A DNA stretch of 64,000 nucleotides from Odontocerum albicorne (GCA_949825065.1 OX463842.1:2053501-2117500), one strand, 5' to 3'; positions 1 through 11,030 are shown, numbered from the stretch's first letter. Notes: generated by a model from the letters alone, not told the origin. Numbers and translations are program-made.

Positions 1-215
1 GCACTCCCTCCCGCAAATGTTACAGACACATGGACCCTGCCATGCTGACGCATGTTTGCAGCGCGCTGACTGTTTCGCATACGTCTAGTCGCTGAGACGC
101 CATCAGCCCGAGATCATACGGCTCTCCACCCCTCACGGTCCCGAGCCACCCGCTCCCAGTCCTCAGGCGCTCCGCACAAAGTGACTCTCGCAGACTGTCT
201 TTAACACTTGCCTTA
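1..215 (-). pseudogene. Degenerate 3' end of a non-LTR retrotransposon ORF
   Basis: Read on the minus strand, bases 24 to 1 encode C-N-I-C-G-R-E-C, the start of the Cys-rich finger that follows the reverse transcriptase in some LINEs; the window edge cuts it off. About 100 bases upstream another frame reads R-D-R-E-G-W-R, a motif common just before such tails, while the finger frame carries TGA and TAG stops there, so at least one frameshift is present. The same finger (C-D-I-C-E-R-E-C-T-S-R) recurs on the minus strand at 48.2-48.66 kb. The stretch is clearly richer in G+C than its surroundings. Function is lost; LINE identity is inferred from motifs. Confidence 0.5.
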
Positions 216-243
216 CAGTGCTAAAAAAATCCGCCAACCACGG

Positions 244-266
244 TACTGGACGCTAAGCGTCCAGTA
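244..266. repeat. Near-perfect 23-bp palindrome followed by an A-run
   Basis: Arms TACTGGACGCT and AGCGTCCAGTA are separated by a single A and followed by eight A residues. It could be a hairpin at an element end. No function is assigned. Confidence 0.6.
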
Positions 267-969
267 AAAAAAATATATTTTAAATTAAAATTATGCAAAA
301 TCTGCTAGGTTATTTTTTGTGATTAGCTATAAAAATCCTTTTATTGTGTATTAAAACGTCGAATAATCAAATAAAATATAAGTCCTGGTCACTCGCTATC
401 CATCACAGGGAGGCAAGTGTTATAGCGCTTCCTCTGCCCACCAACTCTTTGCTTGCCCACCACTTCCCCGTACAAGACGCATTTTGGGAGTCTATGATCG
501 CCCATGCATATCACATACCCGGTCCACCTCTATTTCGCCTTTACAACCATCTTCTACATGTTTACTGTTGGAGCGTTGCAGGTTGAGCGTTGCAATTAAT
601 ATTACAAAATGTTCAACAGCCCTTATGTCCAAAAATGTTGAATATCACTATCCTACGCGATATTGTATGCATTATAATATGCTCTGGACCGATCATTATC
701 CGTCCCCATAGTCAAACATGAGTACAAATATACCAGCACCATACCTAGTGATTACTCGTGATATACACGGACATGCTACTCGCAGTTAAAGCGGACCGTG
801 AACCAGCTACCTGCAGCCTACAGCCTACAGCCTACTGGCTACTCACTGTCCATTAGCTAATTAACTACTATTCTAATGATATTACTTTATTGATTTTATT
901 TCCAACAAGCGTTAGGGATTTTTTTCCACAAACAATTGTGGAAATTTAATGCTGCAATATTGAGTTGAC
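267..969. other. AT-rich stretch, no recognised gene
   Basis: Open frames at 344-586 and 484-711 show no recognisable motif and look like chance ORFs. A short triplicated 7-mer (CAGCCTA) lies at 814-834. Nothing else is seen. Confidence 0.5.
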
Positions 970-1088
970 TTAAGGGAGTGTTCCACTCTAGATATTTGAA
1001 AAAAATCGTTTTTTTTTTCATATTCTTAAAGTTTAAACCTTTAAGAATATGTTCTTGAAAGGAAGTTCTCAATATTTACGAAGTTATA

Positions 1089-1103
1089 GCCATAAATGAG
1101 GCA
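1089..1103. repeat. Left target-site duplication of the RTE insertion
   Basis: GCCATAAATGAGGCA here is repeated exactly at 1979-1993. The two 15-bp copies bracket the LINE and show that it moved by target-primed insertion into the older transposon. Confidence 0.9.
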
Positions 1104-1949
1104 CTGTTCATCTTAGTCATGGACTATTTAACTAACCAGGAAATGAACAGTCTCCTAAGGATCCTACTATTTGCACACGATATCGTATTAATAAGTGAAA
1201 AACACGAAGACCTGCAAAATAGTCTGGAAAGATGGAGAGGAATCTTGGAGGACAATGGATTGAGACTGAGCAGAAAGAAAACAGAGTATCTGTACCTACC
1301 ATTCGAGAACACAAATGCTGTCACTCCCGTAATGCAAATGGATGGAGAAACATTACCAAATTGTGACTCCTTTAAGTATCTTGGGTCACTCATCCATAGC
1401 GATGGAGGATGTGCAGCAGATGTAACACATAGAATTAGTGTGGGATGGATGAATTTTAGATCAATGACAGGAGTTCTATGTGATCCGAAAATGCCAGTAA
1501 AGTTAAAAGGAAAAGTATACCAAACAATTGTCAGACCCGCATTCCTCTATGGCTCCGAATGCTGGACGATGTATACCTCTTACTCTAGGCAACTAGAAAC
1601 TGCTGAAATGCGCATGCTAAGATGGTCAGCAGGTGTGTCCCTAAGAGACAAAATAAGAAGCTCACACATTCGTGGAAGTCTGAGTGTTACAGACATCAAC
1701 AGCAAGATGGAGGAGAGGCGATTGAGATGGTATGGGCACGTTGAACGCAGAGCACCCGATCACATTGTGAACCAGGCAATCTCCATGGATCTTCCTCGAA
1801 TAACAACCAGAGGAAGACCAAGGAATTCATGGGTGGTGCAAAGAGATAACCTGATGCAGAGGCACGGCCTGGGGGACGTAGTACGGGACAGAAGAGCATA
1901 CAACCTGAAGACGAGGAGAGCTGACCCCAACAGTCTTCGCAGACAATGA
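1104..1949 (+). pseudogene. RTE-clade reverse transcriptase, C-terminal part
   Basis: The frame is open from the insertion boundary (L-F-I-L-V-M-D-Y-L) to the stop at 1949, about 281 codons; the ATG at 1119 is internal, not a true start. In order it shows LLFAHDIVLISE, which is the catalytic F/Y-A-D-D box with the first Asp changed to His; the thumb-side block around S-F-K-Y-L-G-S-L; G-V-L-C-D-P-K-M-P-V-K-L-K-G-K; R-P-A-F-L-Y-G-S-E-C-W; the A-E-M-R-M-L-R-W block; and R-L-R-W-Y-G-H-V, all characteristic of RTE-type LINEs. An intact element would add an N-terminal AP-type endonuclease and the rest of the RT. With the catalytic Asp lost and the 5' part missing it cannot act, despite the open frame. 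Confidence 0.85.
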
Positions 1950-1978
1950 GTTGGAATGGAGCCAGGGAGAGAGAGAGA
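1104..1978 (+). mobile_element. 5'-truncated RTE-type LINE insertion
   Basis: 875-bp insertion bounded by a perfect 15-bp duplication. It holds the last third of the reverse transcriptase and a short 3' UTR ending in a GA repeat. Sister copies lie at 38.9-39.45 kb and 61.24-61.71 kb, with 3' ends GCCAGGGAGAAGAAGAT. It is the longest and least damaged of the three. Confidence 0.85.
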
Positions 1979-1993
1979 GCCATAAATGAGGCA
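1979..1993. repeat. Right target-site duplication of the RTE insertion
   Basis: Exact copy of the 15-bp sequence at 1089-1103, directly after the GA-repeat 3' end of the LINE. Confidence 0.9.
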
Positions 1994-2580
1994 GCAATTA
2001 CGCCGCACCGGAATGACTCTGACAACAATCTCAAAACTTTAAACGCGTTTTTCTCGAAACTACTTTTTTGACCTGGTCGACATAAAATCTCAAGTTTATT
2101 CAACCGATTGCCTTCAAATTTAGTATTAAACTTTTAATAAATGTTTTTATATCGTTCGTACCTTGAAAAATTCAAAATTATCTTTAACTTTTCTTAAAAA
2201 AATTAACAAATTGGAAAAAAGAGTGAAAAAAAGGATTTTTTTCAGACAACCATCATTTTACATTGTTTTTTTGTCTTTGGTACCAACTATAACGACATTA
2301 TTTTTTATTAAGAAACTGTGTATGATTTTTTAATTTACAAAAGGGCTCTAATTATGTCGACCGGCTTACTCCCTTTTTTTAGAAGATATAATCTTGAATT
2401 TTAACAGCTGATAACATCTTGAATTTTCTATTTTTTTTTTCAAATTTTTTTTACATTCTCAAATCATCAATAAACAAACTGTGAAAAATGTACACGAAAA
2501 ATATATACATATATATATATTTTTATTTAATCTGAAAAAACGCCCGAAATTCATGCCTCGAGAGTGGAAAACCCCCTTAA

Positions 2581-2974
2581 ATATATTGTAAGCATGGTAT
2601 TGATTGGTTCAACTTGTACGATTGACAATAAAAACTGTTTTTACATAGAATATTATTGTAAATGTAAACTAGAAATCTAGATAGCTCGTGGAAATTCATA
2701 AGTAGTTGGAATGAGTGGAGTACGGGACAAAAATGGGTCAACAAAAACATGGATAGAAAGCATGAAAAAACGATGAAAGAAATACTATGAAATGGAGGAA
2801 GCGCATGAAAAAACGACGAATGATAATGATTGTAACCTTATATGCTAGAGTGTGAGTGGAGTGTTGAGAATAATGAGTTATTTTACTATCCAAACCTTTC
2901 GTATTTTCTATATTTTCTGCAACGTATCTATTATAATCCCAATAAATGCTAACCCAAAATAATTCTAACAAGCA
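2581..2974. other. AT-rich stretch, no recognised feature
   Basis: Contains a short purine-rich patch around 2755-2815. The minus frame 2738-2992 shows no known motif. Confidence 0.4.
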
Positions 2975-3945
2975 ACACAGGGAACTTGTCAATTTCGTTA
3001 ATCAAAAATAATTCTAACTTGACATAAATATTAATGCCAAATCATTCCGCCGAGCTAAATTGAAAAACGAAATATGTCTGTATCAAAATAAAAATTAAAT
3101 TACTTACATAATTTAAGAGAAAGTGACACAGGGAACTTGTCCATTTTGCTAATCCAAAATAATTCTAACTTGACATAAATATTAATGCAAAATAATTCTG
3201 CCAAGCTAATTGATTGGTCTTAAACACAAAATAAGTCTTTATCAAAATAAAAATGAAATTACATCATTTAAGAAAAAGTGACACAGGGAACTTGTCAATT
3301 TTGTTAATCCAAAATAATTCTTACTTGACATAAACGTTAATCCAAAATAATTCTTACTTGACATAAACGTTAATCCAAAATAATTCTAACTTGACATAAA
3401 CGTTAATCCAAAATAATTCTGCCAAGCTAAATTGATTGGTCTTAAAAACGAAACAAGTATTTATCAAAATAAAAATTAAATTACACAGGGAACTTGTCAA
3501 TTTCGTTAATCCAAAATAATTCTAACTTGACATATGTTAATCCAAAATAATTCTGCCAAGCTAAATTAATTAGTCTTAAAAACGAAACATGTCTTTATCA
3601 AAATAAAAATGAAATATTCATAAAGTGACACAAGGAACTGGTCAATTTTGTCAATCGAAAATAATTCTAACTTGACATAAATATTAATCCAAAATAATTC
3701 TGCCAAGCTTAATTGATTGGTCTTAAAAATGAAACACGTATTTATCAAAATAAAAATGAAATAACATAAATTTAGAAAAAATGACGCAGGGAATTTGTCA
3801 ATTTTGTTTATCCAAAATAATTCTGCCAAGCTAAATTGATTGGTCTTAAAAATGAAACATGTCTTGACCAAAATAAAAATGAAATTACGTAATTTAAGAA
3901 AAAAGTGACGCAGGAAACTGTAAAATTTCTATCGATGTGTTGATT
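2975..3945. repeat. Minisatellite, ~150-bp unit, seven copies
   Basis: The marker ACACAGGGAACTTGTC or a close variant starts at 2975, 3126, 3281, 3483, 3628, 3784 and 3908, spacing 124-202 bp. Unit three also carries a 33-bp sub-repeat (around CTTGACATAAACGTTAAT) about three times at 3320-3420, which explains its greater length. Open frames such as 3566-3871 minus are by-products of the repeat. Confidence 0.85.
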
Positions 3946-4037
3946 TGTCATATATTTAGAAAGGCAAGGATAAATATTTTAATGTCCTTTCTATTTATTA
4001 CTAAGCCACGAATTAGGTGGCTAGTTAAATATATTGG

Positions 4038-4222
4038 CACAATTTCATTACAGAGTACAATTACTAAGATTTATTGCCATGTTTCGATCTCTTTCAACTA
4101 ACAAGAAAGATGTTAAAAAACCATTAAAATAAAACCTAAATGGATCCCTTCGTAAAATATGTGAATACCAACAAGAATCGAATTCGTAACCTCTGGGGTG
4201 TAAGACATTTGTCATACCAATT
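4038..4222 (-). mobile_element. tRNA-derived SINE (family 1)
   Basis: Minus-strand copy, diverged. It has a B-box-like CGAATTCGATTC, an A-box region at 4198-4222 and the body/tail with a TTGCCATG-type segment. Lies head-to-head with the next copy. Confidence 0.6.
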
Positions 4223-4227
4223 TACAA

Positions 4228-4395
4228 TTACCTCCGTCACCTAATTGGTAAGACGCCTGTCTGCTAATCTGGGGTTTACGGGTTCGATTCGCGTCGTTAA
4301 AAAAAGTTCAAGTCTGATTTTTACTTAAAGCTTCTTCAACGTCTTTCTAATTGGTTAGATGAGATTGCCACATGGCAAAACAATAGGCCACGGAC
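4228..4395 (+). mobile_element. tRNA-derived SINE (family 1)
   Basis: The tRNA-like head has A box CCTAATTGGTAAGACGCC and B box GGTTCGATTC, the pol III internal promoter pair. The shared body follows (AAGTCTGATTTTTACTTAA, then TTGCCACATGG). Faces the preceding copy as an inverted pair. Confidence 0.75.
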
Positions 4396-4984
4396 TGCGT
4401 CACAAGCGTCATTGCATTAGCAATAAACATCCTAACTACCACTGTTTATTTCAAGTAGTGTGAATCTTGCAATTAGGTTAGTAAAAATAAAACAAGAAAA
4501 ATGAGCCCGTAACCTTAAGGATTGGAAAACAGGTGTACTACCATATAAGGCATACAGGTCGTCAATGTAAGTGTTAGTAACAATAACCAGACCGCAATAA
4601 CGAACGATGATAACAAACGTTGTTCCATTATCGAGAGCTATTCGATTCCTAAGATAAATTAGATAGACAATATCCCATAGACATTATCTCCCAGGAGTAA
4701 CATGCAATTCAATATGACGTGTACCAAACTACAGATTAAACGATTATTCGAATGGAAATATTAGAAAGATCAGGTCGGGATGTAGTCGGGTTAGCGCGGC
4801 GGGCCTCATGGCAAATGTCTGGTAATTGTCCCCGCGTGACAGCATGCAGGCCGCTGCATGACACGCACGGACTCGACGTAGTCAGGGACGTTGTCTCCAA
4901 GCACTCCGACTAGACCCTGGTTCAGAAATCGGTTTACTTGGCACAACTACTGTATAATGCACAAACGTTACACTACATATAAAG
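4396..4984. other. Low-copy DNA with a GC-rich island
   Basis: No gene recognised. Bases 4770-4925 are much richer in G+C than the rest (GTTAGCGCGGCGGGCCTC region) and match no repeat in the window. Confidence 0.4.
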
Positions 4985-5275
4985 CCAAATGTGTTATTAT
5001 CACATATCGGAAAATCTACAATGATTTCTTTGTAGTTCATCTACCTGCGGTAAGTGTTTTGTAGTGTTCTTATTAAACATGTTTTCCTGAATATATGCAG
5101 GTGCGGACAAGTACCTTATTTAATGGTCGCAGTCACTACTTTCCTATTCTTATACTTAACTTATATGTAAATATTTTGTAATATTTTTAATATGTCAATA
5201 ATACTATGAAGTACAACGCCCTTGAGGAGACTTTGCTCTCTAAAGAGTGCTATATGAATTGTCATTTTATTGTTA
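4985..5275 (+). repeat. Interspersed repeat C
   Basis: Begins TATCACATATCGGAAAATC, contains a CTTTGTAGTTC block and CTGAATATATGCAG, and ends near CTCTCTAAAGAGTGCTATAT. Other copies: 5825-6125, 22501-22690, 24684-25110, 40078-40375 (plus) and 25860-25995, 41812-42105 (minus). Two copies carry GGGTTCGAATCCCGA, a B-box-like string, so a tRNA-related SINE origin is possible. No coding capacity. Confidence 0.7.
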
Positions 5276-5610
5276 ATAATACGTGGAGGGAAAATGTTAA
5301 GCAGAATACGAAAATAAGTGAGTAGAGATAAATGTGAACTTAAGGCTGCTGTGTTGAATAAGATGAACAAGAGCACTTTGAAATGGTTTGGGCACGTGGA
5401 ACAAATAAACGAAGAAAGGCTAACAAAATAAACATACTTTGTAAATTTGAGTGTAAGGCGTGGTAGAGGAAGAACAAAGAAAGTATGGATGAATCAAATG
5501 TATATTTTGAAGAAAGAAAATGTAGAAGTCAGAGAAATCGTAGTTGTATGGATGTGGAGTGGCAAAATATATGTGTCGCGATAGAAAATCCTGGCGATAT
5601 CTTCGAATTC
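5276..5610 (+). pseudogene. LINE family E, 3' end of reverse transcriptase ORF
   Basis: Broken reading: C-E-L-K-A-A-V-L-N-K-M-N-K-S-T-L-K-W-F-G-H-V-E-Q, then R-R-G-R-G-R-T-K-K-V-W, then a block matching the end of the RT ORF of insect non-LTR elements (LRWFGHVERM ... GRGRPR type). Several stops. The same family occurs on the minus strand at 9.7, 15.1, 16.2, 29.9, 54.1 and 60.7 kb and on the plus strand at 36.4, 49.3, 57.4 and 62.9 kb. Confidence 0.7.
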
Positions 5611-5824
5611 AAGCAATTCGTTGGATATTGGAATTTTAACGATATGATAGCGAGATAAATTTTTAAATTTTTGTAAACGTTCACTTTCTACCGAAACATT
5701 TCAATTGGGTCAATGTTTGTCTGCCTCAAAGTATTGATATATGGGTAGCGTGTGCAGCTTCAAGATGCATTCCTACACTGTCCTTTTTAGGTAGTTCTAT
5801 ATATTTTTTTGCTTATATATATAT

Positions 5825-6125
5825 GAACAATACACACATACACTACACTCCACTTCAAGCTAAATGTGATATTATCACATATCGGAAAATCTATAAAAGT
5901 TTATTTGTAGTTCGTCTTACTTTGATAAGTTTTCTGCGGTTTTCTTACCAAAAGTGTTTTTTTTCTAAACATACGAAAAAGAGTAAAAGTTCCTTGTCTG
6001 ATGGTTCACAATTTTTTCTTTAATTTGTTTATTTTTTTCTTATATAATTCTTATAGAATTCTGAGTTAAATCACCCTAGAAGAGAATCTTCTCTGTAAAC
6101 GGCGCTATATAAATTGTAATTGTAT
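5825..6125 (+). repeat. Interspersed repeat C
   Basis: TATCACATATCGGAAAATC at 5874 is followed by the same body as 4985-5275, ending in CTGTAAACGGCGCTATATAA. The 5823-6023 open frame lies wholly inside it and is not a gene. Confidence 0.7.
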
Positions 6126-6714
6126 TATTATTAATATTTAAAAATACCTAAGTAGCTAAGGTATCAAATCCAGTGGTGCAAACTTAAAAATTAAATAAAT
6201 TAGGGGCACGTACGAGTACATCAATAAACTGAAACCATGTGGCCAAGAACAGCCCTGGTCAAAGTACTCGCATGTTAGCCAGCCTACTGAGTTTAAGCAT
6301 GTTTTTACTCTAATGGAAATGAATTATCTCAACACAAACATTAACAGAAATAAACATAACACATGCAGGTAGTATGTCTGAGGGCGCAATCAATAAAACG
6401 GACAAATTATGGGGAAAATGTCCAAGCGTACCAGCCAGTCCGGAATGAAGGTTATATTCACGCTACGGGTGCCTAGAATTCCAAAGTCAACTGTATATCG
6501 TATTGAGGTAACTCGAGGGCAAATATGATGCTGTTAAAATATATAACACAAGAATGTTATACATACCATCACGTTATTTCTCTATTGGAATAGACAGAGC
6601 GCCAAACTTCCTTCGCCTCCTCTACTTACAAACTTATTTTCATACAGTTCATTATGTTTATTACTAACCTTAACTTTCCTTCTTCCAAAATTTATTTTAA
6701 TTGCCGGTGTCCGT
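6126..6714. other. Low-copy AT-rich DNA
   Basis: No ORF or repeat recognised. Contains one TACGAGTA octamer at 6211 and a short tail-like CATACCATCACG at 6563. Confidence 0.4.
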
Positions 6715-6910
6715 GGTCTAACGGTTAGTATTCACGCTGAGCAAGCGGGCTCCCTAGGTTTGAGTTCTGGTGGATTAACTTTCAGACTCTTAAACTGTTT
6801 TGCACTTGAATCTTAGATTTTGCGTGGGCTATATGCAGATTATTATGATTTCTTATAGCGATAGTCATGGAACTTTGCTCCTCTTGCCATCGTGTAACTC
6901 TGAGCTAGAT
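6715..6910 (+). mobile_element. tRNA-like SINE head (second type)
   Basis: GTCCGTGGTCTAACGGTTAG resembles a tRNA D-arm/A box, and GGTTTGAGTTC about 35 bases later resembles a B box. It differs from SINE family 1. The body up to about 6910 has no second copy that I can see, so the end is uncertain. Confidence 0.45.
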
Positions 6911-7004
6911 CTGTCAAGATTGTTTGGTTGCTAAAGTGCAGCTTGCAACAGCTTCTTGCGCACAATACATTAATATAAGCAATACACGGCACAATTTAGG
7001 GTAC

Positions 7005-7705
7005 ATAGGTTCATGGTGTTTGGCCTGCAGAATCATTCAGGAGCACGTCTTACATTGAACGGTGCTAATATAGAGAGGGTGAAATAAATTAAATACTTGG
7101 GAAGTCTCCTAGTGGAAGACCTCGACCCAGAAACCGAAGTCAAGTGGAGAATTGAATCATCTCTTGCGGCTTTTAATAAAATGAGAAGCTTATTCTGCGA
7201 TGATAATCTAAACTTGAAACTTCGACAACGGTTTGTCAAATGCTACGTTTAGTCAGCGTTATTGATTGGAGTAGAATCAAGGACCCTCAAAGTTGGTAGT
7301 ATGAACCGACTGGAAGCATTCGAAATGTGGATACACCGGAGAATGCTACGGATACCCTGGACGAATATTGTCAGCAACACGAGGGTTCTTCAAAGAGCTA
7401 AAGTTGATAGAGAGTTGCTGACTTATATTAAAATCCGAAAGGTGTCCTATTTGGGTCATGTACTTAGAGGAGCAAAGTACAGATTACTGCACCTGATCAT
7501 CCAAGGTAAAATAGGTCGAAGAGCTGTTGGCAGTATGCAAATCTCCTGGCTCCGCAATATACGTAATTGGACTGATACGAGTATAAGGAGCATTGGGGAT
7601 ATTGGGGATACGTTTCGGGCTGCCGGGGACAAAGATTCCTACTCTAAGGTTATATTCAACGTTGGGGGGGGGGGGGCTGACATGGAAGGAGAAGGTTTGT
7701 AGACG
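7005..7705 (+). pseudogene. LINE family 2 reverse transcriptase, C-terminal part
   Basis: Reads G-A-R-L-T-L-N-G-A-N-I-E-R-V-K, a stop, I-K-Y-L-G-S-L-L, then K-W-R-I-E-S-S-L-A-A-F-N-K-M-R, a stop, and from 7262 the long block with M-N-R-L-E-A-F-E-M-W-I-H-R-R-M-L-R-I-P-W, S-Y-L-G-H-V-L-R-G and I-S-W-L-R-N-I-R-N-W-T. This is the C-terminal part of an insect endonuclease/RT-type LINE. Two in-frame stops and a poly-G run at about 7663 show decay. A better-bounded sister copy is at 49639-50089. Confidence 0.8.
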
Positions 7706-8260
7706 TGTACCACCAAATACCTTAAGTAGACGATTTTAAATCTAAGAACCAGATGATGTCAGTTTATCACAACTCTTACAAGTCATTTTTATTATTGTAA
7801 TAAACTTAATTGAGGAGCCGCCTGTTTCCGTAGTAACCAAAATATCTGATATCCAACGTCGTGAAGAATTTGATTGTTGCATATATTTATTTATGAGTAG
7901 ATTATTTCAGTAATGACATGTTATTACGAAGCCCGATAAGCCTCGCATGACTCGAAAATGAATGATTGCTCTGCGCGGTGCACTTTTTGTAAGCGGCGGA
8001 CGTCTTTTTTTTTGTCATATTATTCGAATCATTTATTCATTTTTAAATCATCTAATATAATAGCTGCTTAAAACGTATGATCGAATACAGAGAGAATGCA
8101 AAGGAAGCTATTGAGTGGATAAATACGAAAAAAAATTACGAACATGTCATAAATTTGAACAATTACGGAGTTTTGGTTTTCAATTGAAATAAAAAAAAAC
8201 ACTGTATAGTTTTTATTTAAACATAATCAATTAACTAGTACTTTAACTTAATTTGTATTC
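7706..8260. other. AT-rich stretch, no recognised feature
   Basis: No ORF with recognisable motifs on either strand. Ends at the MITE boundary. Confidence 0.4.
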
Positions 8261-8262
8261 AA

Positions 8263-8922
8263 CCCTTCCTTTCCTGGGATGTGTATTTAGTACACATTGC
8301 TTCTAAAAACTTTAATATCTCTATAAGTATAATAAATACTGGGTTCAGATTTTAGGTATTCCTCCGTAGTACATTTACGCATTTGAATGAAAAAAATTAT
8401 ATTAATAATAATTAGCACTTATCGGCCACATCAGAGATATTTTGTGAAAATCGGGAATAAATTCAACAATACAATCAAACGTGTGCCAGTATGTGACGTA
8501 GGTATATTTATTCTAAAAACCGCTATGGGTGAGGAAGCGACGTTATTTACGTCTCACTCACTCACTCTACTTCGGTATATGGGAATGCAACAAATAGAAT
8601 CTAAGTTTGCAGTTGTGTTTCTTCCTTCGAGGTATAACATACACAGTGTTAGTGTTCCGAGTCCCGTCTCAGTAGCTCGCGGGCATCCATATGAAGTGGT
8701 CTCTGCGCCCATTTTGTGAACGTCGGCCGATGTTGTTTCATGTTTTCAACAATTAAATTTCAATTATTATCACTTTTGACTTCAAATTTAGTTAATTTAA
8801 GCGATTGGCTATGAATATTCTTATATTTTAGATTTCAAATCGCTCATTTTTACATGTGTATTGATGTATATTGAATACACAGCACCGGAACGCGCGATTT
8901 TTTTAGCACCGGAAGGGAAAAG
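8263..8922 (+). mobile_element. piggyBac-like MITE, copy 1
   Basis: The right end AGCACCGGAAGGGAAAAG is followed by TTAA (8923-8926); the left end CCCTTCCTTTCCTGGGATG follows a mutated target (TCAA). The ends are inverted relative to each other (CCCTTCC / GGAAGGG). The interior matches copies at 10442, 21025 (minus), 30514 and 45972. The 110-aa frame 8387-8719 (MGEEATLFTSHS-like) recurs only as part of the repeat, has no known domain and is broken in sister copies, so I do not call it a gene. Confidence 0.8.
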
Positions 8923-8926
8923 TTAA

Positions 8927-9719
8927 CATATCAAGCTGAAGTAAATGATTGAATAACAATAAACTCCCTAGATAAACCAAGTATAACCATATCCTCTAAA
9001 GAATAATAATAAAACTTTAATTTATATTAAAATGACACCGTTTTTTACAGTAGGTATCATGTAACAATATATAAAAGGAATTCTATTCACGCCGAATGTT
9101 ATTTTCATTCAGCAATGTAAGAACCAAATAACTGACAAAAAAAAGTCTAAAACGAGTTACACTTAATTGACTAGTTCTCCAATTTAATCTAAATTGATTG
9201 CGGTTTGTGGTTGCAGACCATTCAATGCTACCAATAATATGCTCTCAAGTGTTTTTGCTACTTCCATACTATACTCTTCGGATTTCTTAAACAGTGTTTA
9301 TCATCGACTACCGTTCGGTTGGCGCTTTTGCAGCCCTAATTACAAGGGAGCGAAGGCTGCTATCCCCAACCCTGCTATAATCACCCTGCTCGAGGCCTTT
9401 TTTATCAGCTCTGTAGTGACACCTTTCACGTCCTAACTATATAATCTTGTTAATGCGTCCTTTGATCAAGTATGCGGAGAAGTCGAATGGTATTTTAGAT
9501 GTAGGGGTTTATATTGTATAAGGATCACGTGACTGTTAATACATATTAATTTGAATCAATTTTATAAAAACCATCTATGGTTTAATGCTGAAATCCTCAA
9601 ACTTTCAACATATTATTTATTCAAAGATATACCGACGCATTTGCTTTAAAAAGTACAAAGAGGTAATTATAAAGGCTGTAAAAATTAATTATCAAAAGTA
9701 ACAGTTTAATGAGATATAC
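8927..9719. other. Low-copy DNA, no recognised gene
   Basis: An 80-codon plus-strand frame at 9194-9436 has no recognisable motif; bases 9300-9425 are slightly GC-richer. Otherwise AT-rich. Confidence 0.4.
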
Positions 9720-10430
9720 GTACATACCATCACTTCGTATCGTTGTCGAGGTAGGTAGAAAGGAGACAGCACCAGACGTTCCTATCACAACACACATCTT
9801 TCGCCTCTTCTAGATCCATATAACTTCTCATACAACTGCGATTTCTTTGTCTTTCTACATATTTTCTATCAAATATCATTCACTAGATCAAATCAACTTT
9901 TTTTGGCACTGCTCTACCACACTTTCCACTCACATTGCACTGTATATTTATTTTGTTGACCTTTCTTAATTAATTCGTTCTATATATCCAAACCATCTCA
10001 GAGTGCTATTCTCGATCTTACTTAATACATCAGCTTTAATTTCCCATTCATTTCTAATCACTTAATTACGCATTCTGGCGTGTATTGTCACACCACATAT
10101 CCTTGTCAGTACACGCATTTCTCAAGTATTTATTCAGCTCATTTTAATCATTTTCATTGAAGTTGCAACTAAAATGCTATTGTGGATTATCATCTTAGCA
10201 GATTTTTAATACTGTCCAGATTGAGTGAATATGTGTATTGTTCCATTGACCTTGTTTCCTATTCCATTACACGCCCCTCGGTATCCCTCTTTACTCTTCC
10301 ATCATCTGAGAAAATACAAAATCTCTTAATTTGCTCTAAACTATCATTCCTCCCTTTTCTATCTCCATCATTTTAAGAGATACTTTTTAATAATCATGTT
10401 AACATATATTCCCATTCTTTCGTTTACCTC
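9720..10430 (-). pseudogene. LINE family E, RT 3' end, antisense
   Basis: The minus strand gives, with many stops, an E-E-A-K-D-V-C-C-D-R-N-V-W block near 9790 and the 3' tail that precedes the CATACCATCAC end at 9724. Upstream parts (to about 10385) match the other family E copies in order. Too decayed to encode anything; frames such as 10182-10376 plus are antisense shadows. Confidence 0.65.
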
Positions 10431-10441
10431 TCACTTTTTCA

Positions 10442-11030
10442 CCCTCCCTTCCTTGTGATGTATAACTGGTACACATTGCTTCTAAAAACTGTAATATCTC
10501 TATAAATATAATAAATACGGGGTTCCGATTTTAGGTATTCCTCCGTAATACATTTACGCATTGAATGAAAAAAAATATATTATTAATAATTAGCACTTAT
10601 CGGTCACATCAGAGATATTTTGTGAAAATCGGGAATAAATTCACCAATACAATCAAACGTGTGCCAGTGTGTGGCGTAGGTATATTCATTCTAAAAAAAC
10701 ACTAGGAAGCGACGCTATTCACGTCTCACTCCCACTCTTCTTCGGTATATGGGAACGCAAAAAATAGAATCTCAGTTCGCTCGCTTCAGTAGCTCGCGGG
10801 CATTCGTTTGAGGTGGTCTGTTGCCCGTTATGTGAACGTTGGCGGATGTTTTTTTCACGTTTTCAGCAATTAAATTTCAATTATTATCACTTTTGACTTC
10901 AAATTTAATTAATTTAAGCGATTAGCTATGAATATTCTCATTTTTCTGATTTTAAATCGCTTATTTTTACATGTGTATTGAATACACAGCACCGGAACGC
11001 GCGGATATTTTTAGCACAGGAAGGGAAAGG
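10442..11030 (+). mobile_element. piggyBac-like MITE, copy 2
   Basis: The left end CCCTCCCTTCCTTGTGATG and right end AGCACAGGAAGGGAAAGG abut TTAA at 11031-11034. The interior matches copy 1 but lacks about 70 bp around 10700-10800. The left TTAA is not preserved. Confidence 0.8.

Larger units (their letters stand above)
970..2580. mobile_element. TTAA-flanked TIR transposon, interrupted by an RTE LINE
   Basis: TTAA at 970-973 and at 2577-2580 bounds inverted ends: the left end begins GGGAGTGTTCCACTCTAG, and the right end on the minus strand begins GGGGGTTTTCCACTCTCGAG. TTAA targets are typical of piggyBac-type elements, but no transposase is visible, so the class is inferred. Without the 875-bp LINE insertion the element would be about 720 bp, a non-autonomous size. 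The interior is AT-rich with long T/A runs. Confidence 0.6.

Noticed and set aside
244..266. Rho-independent terminator (hairpin plus A/T run)
   Set aside because: The surroundings are clearly eukaryotic transposon-rich DNA; the run after the hairpin on the plus strand is A, not T.
1696..2103. 135-codon minus-strand ORF
   Set aside because: Antisense shadow of the RTE reverse transcriptase; similar antisense frames appear in the two sister copies for the same reason.
2975..3945. CRISPR-like array
   Set aside because: The units are whole ~150-bp repeats without unique spacers, and the DNA is eukaryotic.
5161..5376. Minus-strand 71-codon ORF
   Set aside because: Lies across repeat C and the start of a sense LINE E fragment; shadow.
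6718..6790. Functional tRNA gene
   Set aside because: A- and B-box-like strings are present, but acceptor and anticodon arms do not pair convincingly; a SINE head is more likely.
8387..8719. 110-codon ORF (M-G-E-E-A-T-L-F-T-S-H-S block) and its relative at 30634-31020 as a conserved small protein
   Set aside because: The similarity comes from both lying inside the piggyBac-like MITE; other MITE copies break the frame, and no domain is recognisable.
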